64,000 nucleotides of DNA from an uncultured Haliea sp. (GTDB lineage: Bacteria; Pseudomonadota; Gammaproteobacteria; Pseudomonadales; Halieaceae): the NCBI GenBank assembly GCA_947258585.1, contig CAMYIZ010000037.1, forward strand, positions 1-64,000, read 5' to 3'. The notes beneath the pieces were generated by a model. It had not been told where the DNA came from and searched no databases. It saw nothing but the letters and a program-made list of their open reading frames with translations. Made by a program: the position numbers and the translations under genes. Positions 25,767 through 34,855 of the stretch are shown piece by piece; position 1 is the first letter of the stretch; every line of letters starts with the position of its first letter.

Positions 25767-26918
25767 TCAGCGCAGCTTGCGGAAGCAGTCCCGCAGCTCG
25801 CTGATCATCAGGTGTGGCTGTTCCAGGGCCGCGAAGTGGCCACCGACCGGGAGTTCATTCCAGTGGATGAGCTGGGAAAAGCGCTTCTCCGCCCAGCGCC
25901 GGCTACTGCGAAAAATCTCTTTGGGGAAGATCGAGCAGCCCACCGGCATCGCAATCGGATCGACGTTGGGGCTGCCGAAGCTTTCCCAGTACAGCCGGGC
26001 CGAACTGGCGGCGGCGTTGTTGAGCCAATAGATCATCACGTTGTCGAGCAGCTCATCGCGCTCGATCACATGCTCGGGGTGCTTGACCCCGTCCTGTTCA
26101 CAGTCGGTCCAGGCGTAGAACTTCTCGATAATCCAGGCCATCTGGCCGACGGGTGAGTCCGCCAGGCCGTAGCCCAGGGTTTGCGGCCGCGTGGACTGCT
26201 GCTTCGAGTAGCCGGAATCCCACCGATCGTAGTAGCCCATTGACTCCAGGGCGGCCTGTTCCTGTGGGCTGAGGTCGTTCATGGTGTCCGGGTCCGGTGC
26301 CACAATGGGCATGTTGACATGTATCCCGGCGCAGTGGGTGGTTTCCGTCAGGCCCATGCTCTGGGTGATCATGCTGCCCCAGTCGCCCCCCTGGGCCACA
26401 TAGCGGTCGTAACCCAGGCGCGCCATCAGCTCACCCCACATGCGCCCGATCATTTCCACCGACGTCCCGGTGGTGTCGGGCTTGCCGGAAAAGCCGTAGC
26501 CCGGGAGGGAGGGAATCACCAGGTGGAAGGCATCGGCGGCATCGCCGCCGTCAGCCACGGGATCCACCAGCGCATCGATAATATGGCGGAACTCGAGAAT
26601 GGAGCCGGGCCAGCCGTGGGACATGATTAGTGGCATGGCTTCCGGGTGGGGCGAGCGAAAGTGGAGGAAGTGAATGTCCAGCCCGCGGATACGGATGCGG
26701 AACTGGGGCCAGGCATTCATTTCCGCCTCGCAGCGGCGCCAGTCGTAGTCATTGGCCCAATATTCCGCCAGCTCCCGGGTGTACCCCAGGGGTATGCCCT
26801 GGCTCCAGTCGTCACAGGTTTCCCGCTCCGGCCAGCGGGTCATCGCCAAGCGCTGGCGCAGGTCGGTGAGGGCGTCTTCTGGGATGGCTATGGTGTAGGG
26901 TGAAATCTCGTCGCTCAT
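25767..26918 (-). CDS. EHN-domain epoxide hydrolase
   Basis: A 383-residue alpha/beta hydrolase. The N-terminal EHN cap (YTIAIPEDALTDLRQRLAMTRWP) leads to the oxyanion HGWPGS, the nucleophile Asp in AQGGDWGS (about residue 180), and a C-terminal His in GGHFAALEQP. It opens epoxides to diols. With the P450 and SRPBCC-SDR genes it could process oxidised hydrophobic compounds, which is inference. ATG 26918 starts the protein. Confidence 0.9.
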   Translation of the reverse strand: MSDEISPYTIAIPEDALTDLRQRLAMTRWPERETCDDWSQGIPLGYTRELAEYWANDYDWRRCEAEMNAWPQFRIRIRGLDIHFLHFRSPHPEAMPLIMSHGWPGSILEFRHIIDALVDPVADGGDAADAFHLVIPSLPGYGFSGKPDTTGTSVEMIGRMWGELMARLGYDRYVAQGGDWGSMITQSMGLTETTHCAGIHVNMPIVAPDPDTMNDLSPQEQAALESMGYYDRWDSGYSKQQSTRPQTLGYGLADSPVGQMAWIIEKFYAWTDCEQDGVKHPEHVIERDELLDNVMIYWLNNAAASSARLYWESFGSPNVDPIAMPVGCSIFPKEIFRSSRRWAEKRFSQLIHWNELPVGGHFAALEQPHLMISELRDCFRKLR

Positions 26919-27002
26919 GGTCTTCGTCCCCGGGGTGGACGTTAACCGTAGCCACAGCGGCCGCCCTATGCAAGCAGCCGCGACGCTCTCAGCAGAGGTG
27001 GT

Positions 27003-28463
27003 TCAGCTGCTCAGCCCGTGGGCATGGGTTGCCGGGCCGTTGCCTTCGGCTTTGGCCGTCTGCTGCCGGGGAGCGGTGAAGTCGCGCAGGAAAGGTTGCA
27101 GGGTCTCCCGCTCTGCCGCCTCGTCCCTGGTCCTGGCGAGCAGATGCGTGGTCCGCGGCTCACGGTCCAGGAACAGCTTTCCCGTGACCTTGCCCGCCTC
27201 GCTGGCCACCGCCAGCCAGACGATGGTGTCCGCGCCTTCCTCCGGGCTGCGCAGAATGCGCCTGGTAAGCTTGTGGAATCCGGGTAGAGCGCTCTCCACA
27301 CCCGGGGTGTCGGCCCAGCCGGGGTGCATGGCATTGACGACAATGCCGTCGCTGGCCCAGGCCTCGGCCCACTGCTCGGTCAGTACCATCAGCGCTCGCT
27401 TGCAGCGGGCATAGGCGACACTGCCGGAGTAGCCTTCCTCCCGGGCGACCAGCTTGTCGACCCGCAGCGGTTGCGAGTACATGCCGCCGGAGACCACGTT
27501 GACTACCCGGCCCTGTGGCGCTGCCGCGAGCAGCGGGCGCAGGCCCTCAGTCAGCCGATAGGGGCTCAGCAGCAGCAGGGCAAAGCTCTGTTCGATACCT
27601 TCCCGGGTCTCGCCGCGAGGGTTGAACAGCGCACCGGCGTTGTTGATGAGTACGTCAATCGGCCGGCCCCGGCGCAGCAGGCGCTCGATCAGGCGCTGGA
27701 CCTCGGTCATCAGGCTGAGATCAGCCACCTCCACGAAGATCGCTGTGTTCCCGGTTTCGCGCTGCAGTTCCTTCACCAGCTCAATGGCTTTGGCCTCGTT
27801 GCGAATGACCAGGGTCAGGGACGCCCCGCGCTCGGCCAGTGCCCGGGCGGTCGCCAGCCCGAGGCCGGAGCTGGCGCCGGTGATGACCACGTGCTTGTCG
27901 CCCATCCATGCCGACATCGGGTTCCAGTAGCGGCGCCCCTGGCTGTAGCCGCGGCGACTGAAATGGGCGACGCCGGGCAGGACCCAGCGGTCGGCGCGGG
28001 CGCTGCCGGCGGAAATCGTCGGGGCGGGATAATCGTCTTCCAGAGCGCGTTTCATGCCCTGCACCGAGTTGTATCCCATTTTCTCCATGCCCCTGCGCAG
28101 GGCTCCCTGCGCCGGCCCCAGGGGGATCTTGAAGTTGAAGCTGGCGCGGTAGTCTATGTGGGTTCCCGTGGCCGTCTCGGAAAAGTGAATGACATCGTCG
28201 ACCTCGAACAGCCGACAGCTGCCGTGCAGCTCGATGGCCTTGTCGGGTTCCAGGTGGGTCACCGTGTAGAGCAGGTCCACCGAGCCCACCGGCATTTCGC
28301 AGGTGACGTTGAACTGGGTGCCGACGGCGACAGGGCCTGCACTCAGCTTTTCTGCTGCGATGGCGGTAGCATCCCACTCGGCAGTGGTGCGGAAATCCTT
28401 GACGTAGTCAAAGGCTTCCCGGACCGGGCGCGGCACCTCGATTTTCTCATGCAGTACGATCAT
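27003..28463 (-). CDS. SRPBCC domain fused to a short-chain dehydrogenase
   Basis: A 486-residue fusion. Residues 1-145 form an SRPBCC (START-like) ligand-binding domain (PVREAFDYVKDFRTTAEWDA, GTQFNV, IDYRASFNF). From about 188 a classical SDR follows: KHVVITGASSGLGLATA (TGxxxGxG), INNAGAL near 268, and an SxnYxxxK-type catalytic element with SVAYARCKRAL. The hydrophobic pocket may hold the substrate that the SDR reduces or oxidises. ATG 28463 begins the SRPBCC part; an upstream in-frame start at 28529 would add 22 unlikely residues. Confidence 0.85.
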   Translation of the reverse strand: MIVLHEKIEVPRPVREAFDYVKDFRTTAEWDATAIAAEKLSAGPVAVGTQFNVTCEMPVGSVDLLYTVTHLEPDKAIELHGSCRLFEVDDVIHFSETATGTHIDYRASFNFKIPLGPAQGALRRGMEKMGYNSVQGMKRALEDDYPAPTISAGSARADRWVLPGVAHFSRRGYSQGRRYWNPMSAWMGDKHVVITGASSGLGLATARALAERGASLTLVIRNEAKAIELVKELQRETGNTAIFVEVADLSLMTEVQRLIERLLRRGRPIDVLINNAGALFNPRGETREGIEQSFALLLLSPYRLTEGLRPLLAAAPQGRVVNVVSGGMYSQPLRVDKLVAREEGYSGSVAYARCKRALMVLTEQWAEAWASDGIVVNAMHPGWADTPGVESALPGFHKLTRRILRSPEEGADTIVWLAVASEAGKVTGKLFLDREPRTTHLLARTRDEAAERETLQPFLRDFTAPRQQTAKAEGNGPATHAHGLSS

Positions 28464-28572
28464 CGGCGATCGACCTCGTTGACTCAGTGGCTGTGTATAC
28501 GCCCGACAGGCCCGTACAGATTTCTCCACAACATAACTCCAGTATAGACCGCAGCGCCCAGCTGCGCCGGAG

Positions 28573-28596
28573 CGGCCTGTCGCAGGGGACAGGCCG
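28573..28596. promoter_or_regulatory. Perfect inverted repeat near a -10-like box
   Basis: CGGCCTGTC and GACAGGCCG, 9 bp each, with a 6-base loop. A TATAGAAT-like -10 follows at 28601, before the secreted gene at 28662. It could be an operator or a transcript hairpin between the two divergent genes. Confidence 0.35.
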
Positions 28597-28661
28597 AGGG
28601 TATAGAATTACGGGTTTACGGACGGGTATTGCCCACACCGGGGCAGACAGTGGAGTGCACG

Positions 28662-29168
28662 ATGTTAATCGACGGCAGACAATTTCCGCGGCCAGCGCAA
28701 CTGGCCCTACTGCTCGCCCTGTTGGCGCCGACTGCGTTTGCGCAGTACGACATCCAGACCCGTCTTCCCACGTGTGCCTCGCTCAAGTGGTCCAGCGCAG
28801 TGCACAACAGCTACCCTGATATTGATGAGATATGCCAGGGTGTCTACGAGCGGGACGGTGTGCTCTATGCGCGGGCGGAAGTGGAGGTGCTGCGGGTGAG
28901 CGGCAACCGCCTGACGCTGCGCACGGTGCACACCGACGGCAGCCGCGGACACCAGACCAGTATGCGGGTCGGGCCCAACTGGCGGGCGCGAATCGACGGC
29001 AAGGACTATCGCGCGGGGGAGTTGGTCGGCGGGCAGCGCCTGACGGTGTACATTCCCCAGGACCGTTTCGCCTTCACCCTTGATGGCTCAAGCGGTGTCG
29101 CCGAGTTCGACGACACGCCCGCTGATGGCAGTGAGGTCCCGGCGGAGGGCAGTGAAGTCCCGGAGTAG
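28662..29168 (+). CDS. Secreted protein of unknown function with a short C-terminal repeat
   Basis: A 168-residue protein with a signal peptide (ALLLALLAPTAFA, cleavage near residue 25) and a beta-rich mature region. The end reads DGSEVPAEGSEVPE, a short tandem repeat. No family is recognised. GGAG lies 6 bases before ATG 28662. It converges on the next gene with one base between stops. Confidence 0.6.
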   Translation: MLIDGRQFPRPAQLALLLALLAPTAFAQYDIQTRLPTCASLKWSSAVHNSYPDIDEICQGVYERDGVLYARAEVEVLRVSGNRLTLRTVHTDGSRGHQTSMRVGPNWRARIDGKDYRAGELVGGQRLTVYIPQDRFAFTLDGSSGVAEFDDTPADGSEVPAEGSEVPE

Positions 29169-29169
29169 C

Positions 29170-29505
29170 CTACTCTTCCACCCAGATCCTGCGCAGGGGT
29201 TCGCCGAAGTCGTCGTACAGGGTTTTGCGCCGGGGTTGCGGCCGTCGGCTGCGCTTGGGCCCCGGGTTGCGTTTGAGCAGGGCCTTGCGCCGCTGTTCGA
29301 TGGCGGCGACCACTTCCGGTACCAGGGTGCGCTCGGCCCGCGGTTCCAGGAACAGGCGGCGGGTCAGGTAAAGCGGTGCGTCCAGCGGGTCTTTACCGCT
29401 GATTCCCTGGGGTACGGATTCAACTTCTCCGCCCTTTTGCAGAAAGCGCCTGGTTTCGCTCTCCAGCGCTTCCCGCAGCTCCGCCTTGCTCGGTGGTTTC
29501 TTCAC
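29170..29505 (-). CDS. SutA-like/'FLxxGG' small protein
   Basis: A 111-residue basic protein. The core KAELREALESETRRFLQKGGEVESV has the same helix, 'FL.KGG', strand layout as the SutA core, followed by a conserved-looking segment PQGISGKDPLD and RAERTLVPEVVAAIEQRRKALLK. Many gammaproteobacterial proteins of this kind start near this point, so I prefer GTG 29505; ATG 29580 is the alternative and would add an unrelated 25 residues. The C-terminal tail is rich in Arg/Pro. RNA-polymerase binding is a hypothesis by analogy. Confidence 0.5.
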   Translation of the reverse strand: MKKPPSKAELREALESETRRFLQKGGEVESVPQGISGKDPLDAPLYLTRRLFLEPRAERTLVPEVVAAIEQRRKALLKRNPGPKRSRRPQPRRKTLYDDFGEPLRRIWVEE

Positions 29506-29665
29506 AGTGATGAGTGCCTGTATTAGGTCCCGACTGGCCGGCCAAAATACCCCAGTATAGCGGCCCCGGCGCAGAATCATAGTTCTGCGGCTTGCCCCCG
29601 ACTCCGTTGTGCAGCGCGTCGGCATTCTGGTTTAATGCAGGCCTCGTTTACCCCGGAGTGTTTCC

Positions 29666-30739
29666 ATGGTCTGGTTTATCCTGGCGGTTCTGGTGTTTTT
29701 CGCCTTCAGTCTCCTGTATCTGCGCGGCGAGAACCTGTCGCGCTACGATGCACCGCCGCTGCCCGCACCCCAGGGTAAACCCAGTCCGGAGCACGCCGCG
29801 GTGCTGGCAAAGCTGAATGAATTTGCCAGCTCCGGTCAGGCGCTTCGCGGCCGCGGCAGATTGCAGGCGATCCGGGGCTATATGGATTCGCTCAGCGACG
29901 GTATCGAATTCGCCAGCCGGTTTCAGGAGGTCGCCGAGGGCCAGTTGCGCGGGGAGTGGGTGCTGGCACCGGGCTGTGATCCGCGCCGCCGATTGCTCTA
30001 TATTCACGGCGGGGCCTGGTTTGCCGGCAGTCCGCGCAGCCACCGCGCCATCACCGACCGCCTGGCGCGCCTCACCGGCGCAGCGGTATTTTCCCTGGAT
30101 TACCGCTTGATTCCGGAGCACCGTCGCCGCGACGGCATTGAGGATTGCCGCAACGCCTGGCGCTGGCTACTGGCCAATGGCCCCGAGGGTCCGGACGCAC
30201 TGGACTACGGCATGGTTGCAGGGGATTCCGCCGGTGGCAGCCTGACTTTGGGGCTGCTGGCGTGGATTCGCGACGAGGGTTTGAGGGCGCCGGACGCGGC
30301 CATCGCATTCTCGCCGTCCACCGATGTCACCATGAGTGGGCCCAGCATGCGCACTAACCTGGCCACCGATCACATGCTCGGGCCCCTGTTCGGCAAGTTG
30401 GCGCGCATACCGACCATCCTGCTCCTGTGGCTGACCTGGTTCAACAATCGCATACTGCCCTCGCATCCCGATGTCTCGCCCCTGCGAGGCAAGCTGGGTG
30501 GTTTGCCGCCTGTCCTGATCCAGGCCAGTGAGCAGGAAATGCTGCTCGATGACGCCCGCCGCTATGTCGCCCGCGCCCAGGAGGCCGGCTCCCCGGTGGA
30601 GTTGCAAACCTGGCCCCACATGGTGCATGTGTGGCAGATGTTCACCCCGGATCTGCCGGAGGCCGAGGAAGCCTACGCCAATATTGCCGAGTTCCTCGCC
30701 AGTGCGGGCGTTCCAGTGGCTGAGGGTGGCGATCTGTGA
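29666..30739 (+). CDS. Hormone-sensitive-lipase-like alpha/beta hydrolase
   Basis: A 357-residue esterase with an N-terminal membrane segment (FILAVLVFFAFSLLYL). HGGAW (His114) gives the oxyanion hole, GDSAGG places the nucleophile at Ser188, and C-terminal MVHVWQ supplies the His. These are hallmarks of the HSL family. It likely hydrolyses carboxyl esters at the membrane surface. Its end overlaps the next gene by 4 bases (GTGA). Confidence 0.9.
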   Translation: MVWFILAVLVFFAFSLLYLRGENLSRYDAPPLPAPQGKPSPEHAAVLAKLNEFASSGQALRGRGRLQAIRGYMDSLSDGIEFASRFQEVAEGQLRGEWVLAPGCDPRRRLLYIHGGAWFAGSPRSHRAITDRLARLTGAAVFSLDYRLIPEHRRRDGIEDCRNAWRWLLANGPEGPDALDYGMVAGDSAGGSLTLGLLAWIRDEGLRAPDAAIAFSPSTDVTMSGPSMRTNLATDHMLGPLFGKLARIPTILLLWLTWFNNRILPSHPDVSPLRGKLGGLPPVLIQASEQEMLLDDARRYVARAQEAGSPVELQTWPHMVHVWQMFTPDLPEAEEAYANIAEFLASAGVPVAEGGDL

Positions 30740-31479
30740 ATACGCTGCGTTCGGCGCTGGTGTTCCTGTGGATGGTCATCAGTGTCATCCCCATGGGTTT
30801 CGGGCTCATCGTGTGTTCGCTGTTCATGAGCGATACCCGGCTGTGGTGGACTTTCGCTGTGCCCTGGCTGCGCGGCGTTATTGCCGCCGCCAGAATAGTG
30901 GGACTGGTGCGGTACCGGATCCACGGCGCGGAGAACCTGCCCAAGGCCGAGGATATGCGCCGTATCGTGCTCTGCCCGAAGCACCAGTCGACCTGGGAGA
31001 CCTTTTTCTTTCCCAGCATGACGCCACATCCTCTGGCCTATGTGTTCAAGCACGAGCTGCTGTATATCCCGATTTTTGGCTGGTGCCTGGCGCGGCTGAA
31101 AATGGTGCATATTGACCGCAGCAAGCGCTCCGAAGCCTGGGGCAAAGTGGCCGCGCAGGGCAGGGTACTGATGGACCGGGGCAAGTGGATCATCATGTTT
31201 CCCGAGGGCACCCGCACCGAGCGCGGCGGCAAGGGCAGCTACAAGACCGGCGCCACCCGGCTGGCCGTTGCGACCGGCGCCAGTGTCATCCCGGTAGCAG
31301 TGACCTCGGGACGATGCTGGCCGCGACGGTCCTTCGCTCTCCGCCCCGGGGTGATTGATGTCTCCATCGGGACGCCGGTGTCGGCAGTGGACCGTCGGCC
31401 GGGCGAGTTGATGGAGGAGGTCGAGCGCTGGATTGAAGCTGAAATGCGGCGTCTGGATCCCGAGGCCTACCATGCGTGA
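30736..31479 (+). CDS. plsC: 1-acyl-glycerol-3-phosphate acyltransferase (PlsC-like)
   Basis: A 247-residue PlsC-family protein with two N-terminal hydrophobic segments. The block I motif KHQSTWE is an HX4E variant, with FPEGTRTERGG as block III and VIPVAVTSGR after it. It should acylate lysophosphatidic acid or a similar acceptor in the inner membrane. It starts at GTG 30736 overlapping the lipase stop, and its stop overlaps the decarboxylase start at 31472. Confidence 0.88.
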   Translation: MNTLRSALVFLWMVISVIPMGFGLIVCSLFMSDTRLWWTFAVPWLRGVIAAARIVGLVRYRIHGAENLPKAEDMRRIVLCPKHQSTWETFFFPSMTPHPLAYVFKHELLYIPIFGWCLARLKMVHIDRSKRSEAWGKVAAQGRVLMDRGKWIIMFPEGTRTERGGKGSYKTGATRLAVATGASVIPVAVTSGRCWPRRSFALRPGVIDVSIGTPVSAVDRRPGELMEEVERWIEAEMRRLDPEAYHA

Positions 31480-33385
31480 ACGTCATGTCCGTATCGCCCT
31501 GGTCAGTACCGATGATCCCTTTGCCAGCAGCCTCGTAGCCGAGCTCAATCGCTGCGCCGCCGGCGAACAGCGCAGCCCGCAGCACTGTGAGCTGCAGTTC
31601 GTGCAAGCCGGGGATGTCGCGGAGGCGCACCGGCTGGCGAGCGAGGACGGCTTGCTGCAGGCCATGGTGTTCGACGCGGTCACCCTGGCCGCTGCAGCGC
31701 AGGCCATTGCCGATTTGGCGCAGCTGCGCCCGGAGCTGGACCTGTACCTGATGCCGGAGGCCGGTACGGACTACGGCCAGCTGCCGGTAGAGCTGCTCGA
31801 CCGCCTCGACAGCAAGCCGGCGCACCTTTACCGGCAGGTAAGGACCGCGATCCAGCGCCGCGCCCGCACGCCCTTTGCCGACACCCTGCGCGACTATGTG
31901 TACAGCGCCAAGGACGCCTGGCACACCCCCGGTCACTCCGGCGGCGACAGCCTGCGCGACAGCCCCTGGGTCAGCGACTTCTACCAGATGATGGGCGAAC
32001 ATATCTTCAATACCGACCTGTCGGTCTCGGTGCAGTCCCTGGATTCGCTGCTGGAACCGCACAGCGTGATCCAGGAGGCGCAGGAGCTGGCGGCCCAGGC
32101 TTTCGGCGCCCGCCACACGTTTTTTGTCACCAACGGCACCTCGACCGCGAACAAGGTGATCATGCAGCAGCTGCTGGGCGCCGGCGGCAAGGTCATTCTC
32201 GACCAGGCCTGCCACAAATCGGTACACCACGCGGTGGTCCTGTTCGGCGCCGAGCCGGTTTACCTGGCGGCGTCCCTGAATCCGCGCTTCGGTTTTTATG
32301 GCCCGGTACCGCGCCAGCGGGTACTGGATGCAATCGACGCCCACCCGGATGCGCGCCTGCTGGTGTTGACCAGCTGCACCTACGACGGCTTCCGCTACGA
32401 CCTGGCGCCGATCATCGCCCACGCGCACGCGGCCGGTATCAAGGTGCTGGTGGACGAGGCCTGGTATGCGCACGGCCGCTTCCACCCGGAGCTGCGCCCC
32501 TGTGCCCTGGATTGCGGGGCAGACTACGTCACCCAGAGCACCCACAAGATGCTCTCGGCGTTTTCCCAGGCCAGCATGATCCACGTCTCCGATCCGGATT
32601 TCGACGAGCACCGGTTCCGCGAGAATCTCAACATGCACACCTCCACCAGCCCCCAGTACGCGATGATTGCCAGCCTGGACGTGGCGCGCAAGCAGATGAG
32701 CCTGGAGGGATTTGCCCGGCTCCAGGCCTGCTTCGACATCGCCGCCCAGCTCCGCGAGGGTATCAATCGCACCGGGATATTCCGGGTGCTGGAGCTGGCG
32801 GACATGCTGCCGGAGGAACTGGATGGCGACGGCATCCGCCTCGACCCCTGCAAGCTGAGCGTGGATGTGTCCGCCTCCGGTTACTCCGCCCGGCAGTTGC
32901 AGCTGGCGCTGTTCGAGGACCACGGTATCCAGATCGAGAAGGTGACCCACAATACCCTCAGCGTCCTGGTGACCCTCGGGGCGACCGACAGCAAGGTACT
33001 GCGCTTGCTCAACGCCCTGAACAAGCTGGCGCAGAAGGCGCCGGTCAACAGGGGCGCGGCCGTTACCCGGCGCACGGTCACCCCGTTGCCCGCCCTCGCC
33101 GATTTTGCCTGCCTGCCCCGCGACGCCTACTTTGGCCCGTCGCGGGTGGTGCCGCTGAACGCCAGCAGCCGCGGCGTCAACGAGGCGCTGGTGGGCGCTG
33201 TCAGCGCGGACCAGGTCGTGCCCTATCCGCCGGGTATTCCGGTGCTGGTACCGGGGCAGGTGATTACCAGCGATATCGCCCACTTTTTGTTCGACCTCTA
33301 CCACGGCAATACCGGTATCGAGATACACGGTCTGCTGGAGGAGGGGGAAGAACCCTGCCTGCGGCTACTGCAGGGGCTGGCCTGA
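31472..33385 (+). CDS. Orn/Lys/Arg decarboxylase-family PLP enzyme
   Basis: A 637-residue PLP-dependent decarboxylase of the fold-type I ornithine/lysine/arginine group. It shows AWHTPGHSGG near residue 150, VTNGTSTANK, ACHKSVHHA, DEAWYAHGRFH and the PLP-lysine STHKM (Lys359). It has an N-terminal receiver-like wing domain. Substrate choice is unknown. ATG 31472 overlaps the plsC stop (8 bases), so translation is coupled to a lipid-metabolism gene. Confidence 0.85.
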   Translation: MRERHVRIALVSTDDPFASSLVAELNRCAAGEQRSPQHCELQFVQAGDVAEAHRLASEDGLLQAMVFDAVTLAAAAQAIADLAQLRPELDLYLMPEAGTDYGQLPVELLDRLDSKPAHLYRQVRTAIQRRARTPFADTLRDYVYSAKDAWHTPGHSGGDSLRDSPWVSDFYQMMGEHIFNTDLSVSVQSLDSLLEPHSVIQEAQELAAQAFGARHTFFVTNGTSTANKVIMQQLLGAGGKVILDQACHKSVHHAVVLFGAEPVYLAASLNPRFGFYGPVPRQRVLDAIDAHPDARLLVLTSCTYDGFRYDLAPIIAHAHAAGIKVLVDEAWYAHGRFHPELRPCALDCGADYVTQSTHKMLSAFSQASMIHVSDPDFDEHRFRENLNMHTSTSPQYAMIASLDVARKQMSLEGFARLQACFDIAAQLREGINRTGIFRVLELADMLPEELDGDGIRLDPCKLSVDVSASGYSARQLQLALFEDHGIQIEKVTHNTLSVLVTLGATDSKVLRLLNALNKLAQKAPVNRGAAVTRRTVTPLPALADFACLPRDAYFGPSRVVPLNASSRGVNEALVGAVSADQVVPYPPGIPVLVPGQVITSDIAHFLFDLYHGNTGIEIHGLLEEGEEPCLRLLQGLA

Positions 33386-33468
33386 TATCCGCGCATGGTC
33401 TAGGCTATGGCATTTTTCGCGCGTCGGGACGAGTGTTCGGCGCTTCAGACCAGGGAGGTTGATACACC

Positions 33469-34188
33469 ATGGCGATTCAGACACGACACATTGCATACCA
33501 GCACGCGGGCCAGACCTACGAGGGCATGCTGGCCTGGGACGATGCGGCCACGGGGCCACGCCCGGGCGTGGCTGTGGCCCACACCTGGGCCGGGCGCAGC
33601 GAGTTCGAAGAGCAAAAAGCCAGGGAGCTGGCGCAACAGGGCTACGTCGGCTTCGCCCTGGACATGTTTGGCAAGGGGGTTCGCGGTGAGGGTGCCGAGC
33701 AGTGCCAGGGCCTGATCGCGCCGCTGCTGGAGGATCGCGCCCTGTTGCAGGATCTGGTGAGGCTGGCGATGGACGTCATGAGCAAGCAGGCAGAGGTGGA
33801 CGCAACGCGGGTGGCCGCCATGGGCTACTGCTTCGGCGGACTGACCGTGTTGGACCTGGCCCGCACCGGTGCCGATGTCCGCGGTGTGGTCAGCTTCCAC
33901 GGACTGTTCAATGCACCGGGGAACACCGCGGGTACGAAGATCAAGGCCAAGGTGCTGTGCCTGCACGGCTACGATGACCCCATGGCGCAGCCCGACAGCC
34001 TGCTGGCCCTGGCACAGGAACTCAGCGCAGCCGGCGCCGACTGGCAGGTGCACGCCTACGGCAATACCCTGCACGCCTTCACCAACCCACAGGCCAATGA
34101 CCCCGATTTCGGTACGGTCTACAGTGCCGCCGCCGATCGCCGCTCCACGCAGGCACTGTACAATTTTCTGGACGAGGTCCTGGCCTGA
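33469..34188 (+). CDS. Dienelactone hydrolase-family protein
   Basis: A 239-residue alpha/beta hydrolase. GYCFGG carries the nucleophile Cys121, LCLHGYDDP the Asp, and NTLHAFTN the His, the Cys-Asp-His triad of dienelactone hydrolases. It may open lactones or similar esters; the substrate is uncertain. The next gene (maiA) starts 5 bases later. Confidence 0.85.
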   Translation: MAIQTRHIAYQHAGQTYEGMLAWDDAATGPRPGVAVAHTWAGRSEFEEQKARELAQQGYVGFALDMFGKGVRGEGAEQCQGLIAPLLEDRALLQDLVRLAMDVMSKQAEVDATRVAAMGYCFGGLTVLDLARTGADVRGVVSFHGLFNAPGNTAGTKIKAKVLCLHGYDDPMAQPDSLLALAQELSAAGADWQVHAYGNTLHAFTNPQANDPDFGTVYSAAADRRSTQALYNFLDEVLA

Positions 34189-34193
34189 CTACC

Positions 34194-34820
34194 ATGCAAC
34201 TCTACGATTACTTCCGTTCTTCCGCGGCGTTCCGGCTGCGGATCGCGTTGAACCTCAAGGGGCTTGCCTACGACTCCCTGGCGGTCAACCTGGTGACCAA
34301 CGAGCAGCGCGATGCCGGTTTTCTCGCCCTGAATCCACAGGGCCTGGTGCCTGCGCTCGCTACCGACAGCGGCGAACTGCTGACCCAGTCGGTTGCCATA
34401 CTCGAGTGGCTGGAGGAGGCGTATCCGGAGCCCCCGCTGTTGCCGCTGGACGCCCTCGGGCGGGCCCGGGTCCGGGCCATGGTGCAGGCCATTGCCTGCG
34501 ATATCCATCCGCTGAACAACCTGCGAGTGCAGCGTTACCTGGTGGACACGCTGGGCGTTTCCGAGGACGCCAAGCTGGCCTGGTACCACCACTGGATCGC
34601 GCTGGGCTTTGCGGCCCTGGAGCAACAGGTCGGCGGTGAACGCTACTGCTTCGGTGATGCTCCCACCCTCGCCGATGCCTGCCTGCTGCCCCAGATGTAC
34701 AACGCCCGACGCTTTGGCCAGGATCTGCAGCCCTATCCGCGGCTACAGGCCATTGCCGCCCACCTGGAGCAGCTTCCGGCATTTGCTGCCGCCTCCCCGG
34801 AAGCGGTTGCCCCGGCCTGA
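34194..34820 (+). CDS. maiA: Maleylacetoacetate isomerase (zeta-class GST)
   Basis: A 208-residue zeta-class glutathione transferase: YFRSSAAFRLRIALNLKG is the SSxxxRVRI active-site motif, and FSGDAPTLADACL-like FGDAPTLADACLLPQMYNARRF is typical. It isomerises maleylacetoacetate in tyrosine catabolism or acts on similar adducts. The rest of that pathway is not in the window. Placement after a hydrolase suggests a shared catabolic unit. Confidence 0.85.
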   Translation: MQLYDYFRSSAAFRLRIALNLKGLAYDSLAVNLVTNEQRDAGFLALNPQGLVPALATDSGELLTQSVAILEWLEEAYPEPPLLPLDALGRARVRAMVQAIACDIHPLNNLRVQRYLVDTLGVSEDAKLAWYHHWIALGFAALEQQVGGERYCFGDAPTLADACLLPQMYNARRFGQDLQPYPRLQAIAAHLEQLPAFAAASPEAVAPA

Positions 34821-34855
34821 CCCCGGTCCCGATTGCGCACACAGGTGAGTTCCCG

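Noticed and set aside
31286-33328. 680-residue minus-strand ORF
   Set aside because: Shadow of the decarboxylase gene, which has clear PLP motifs.
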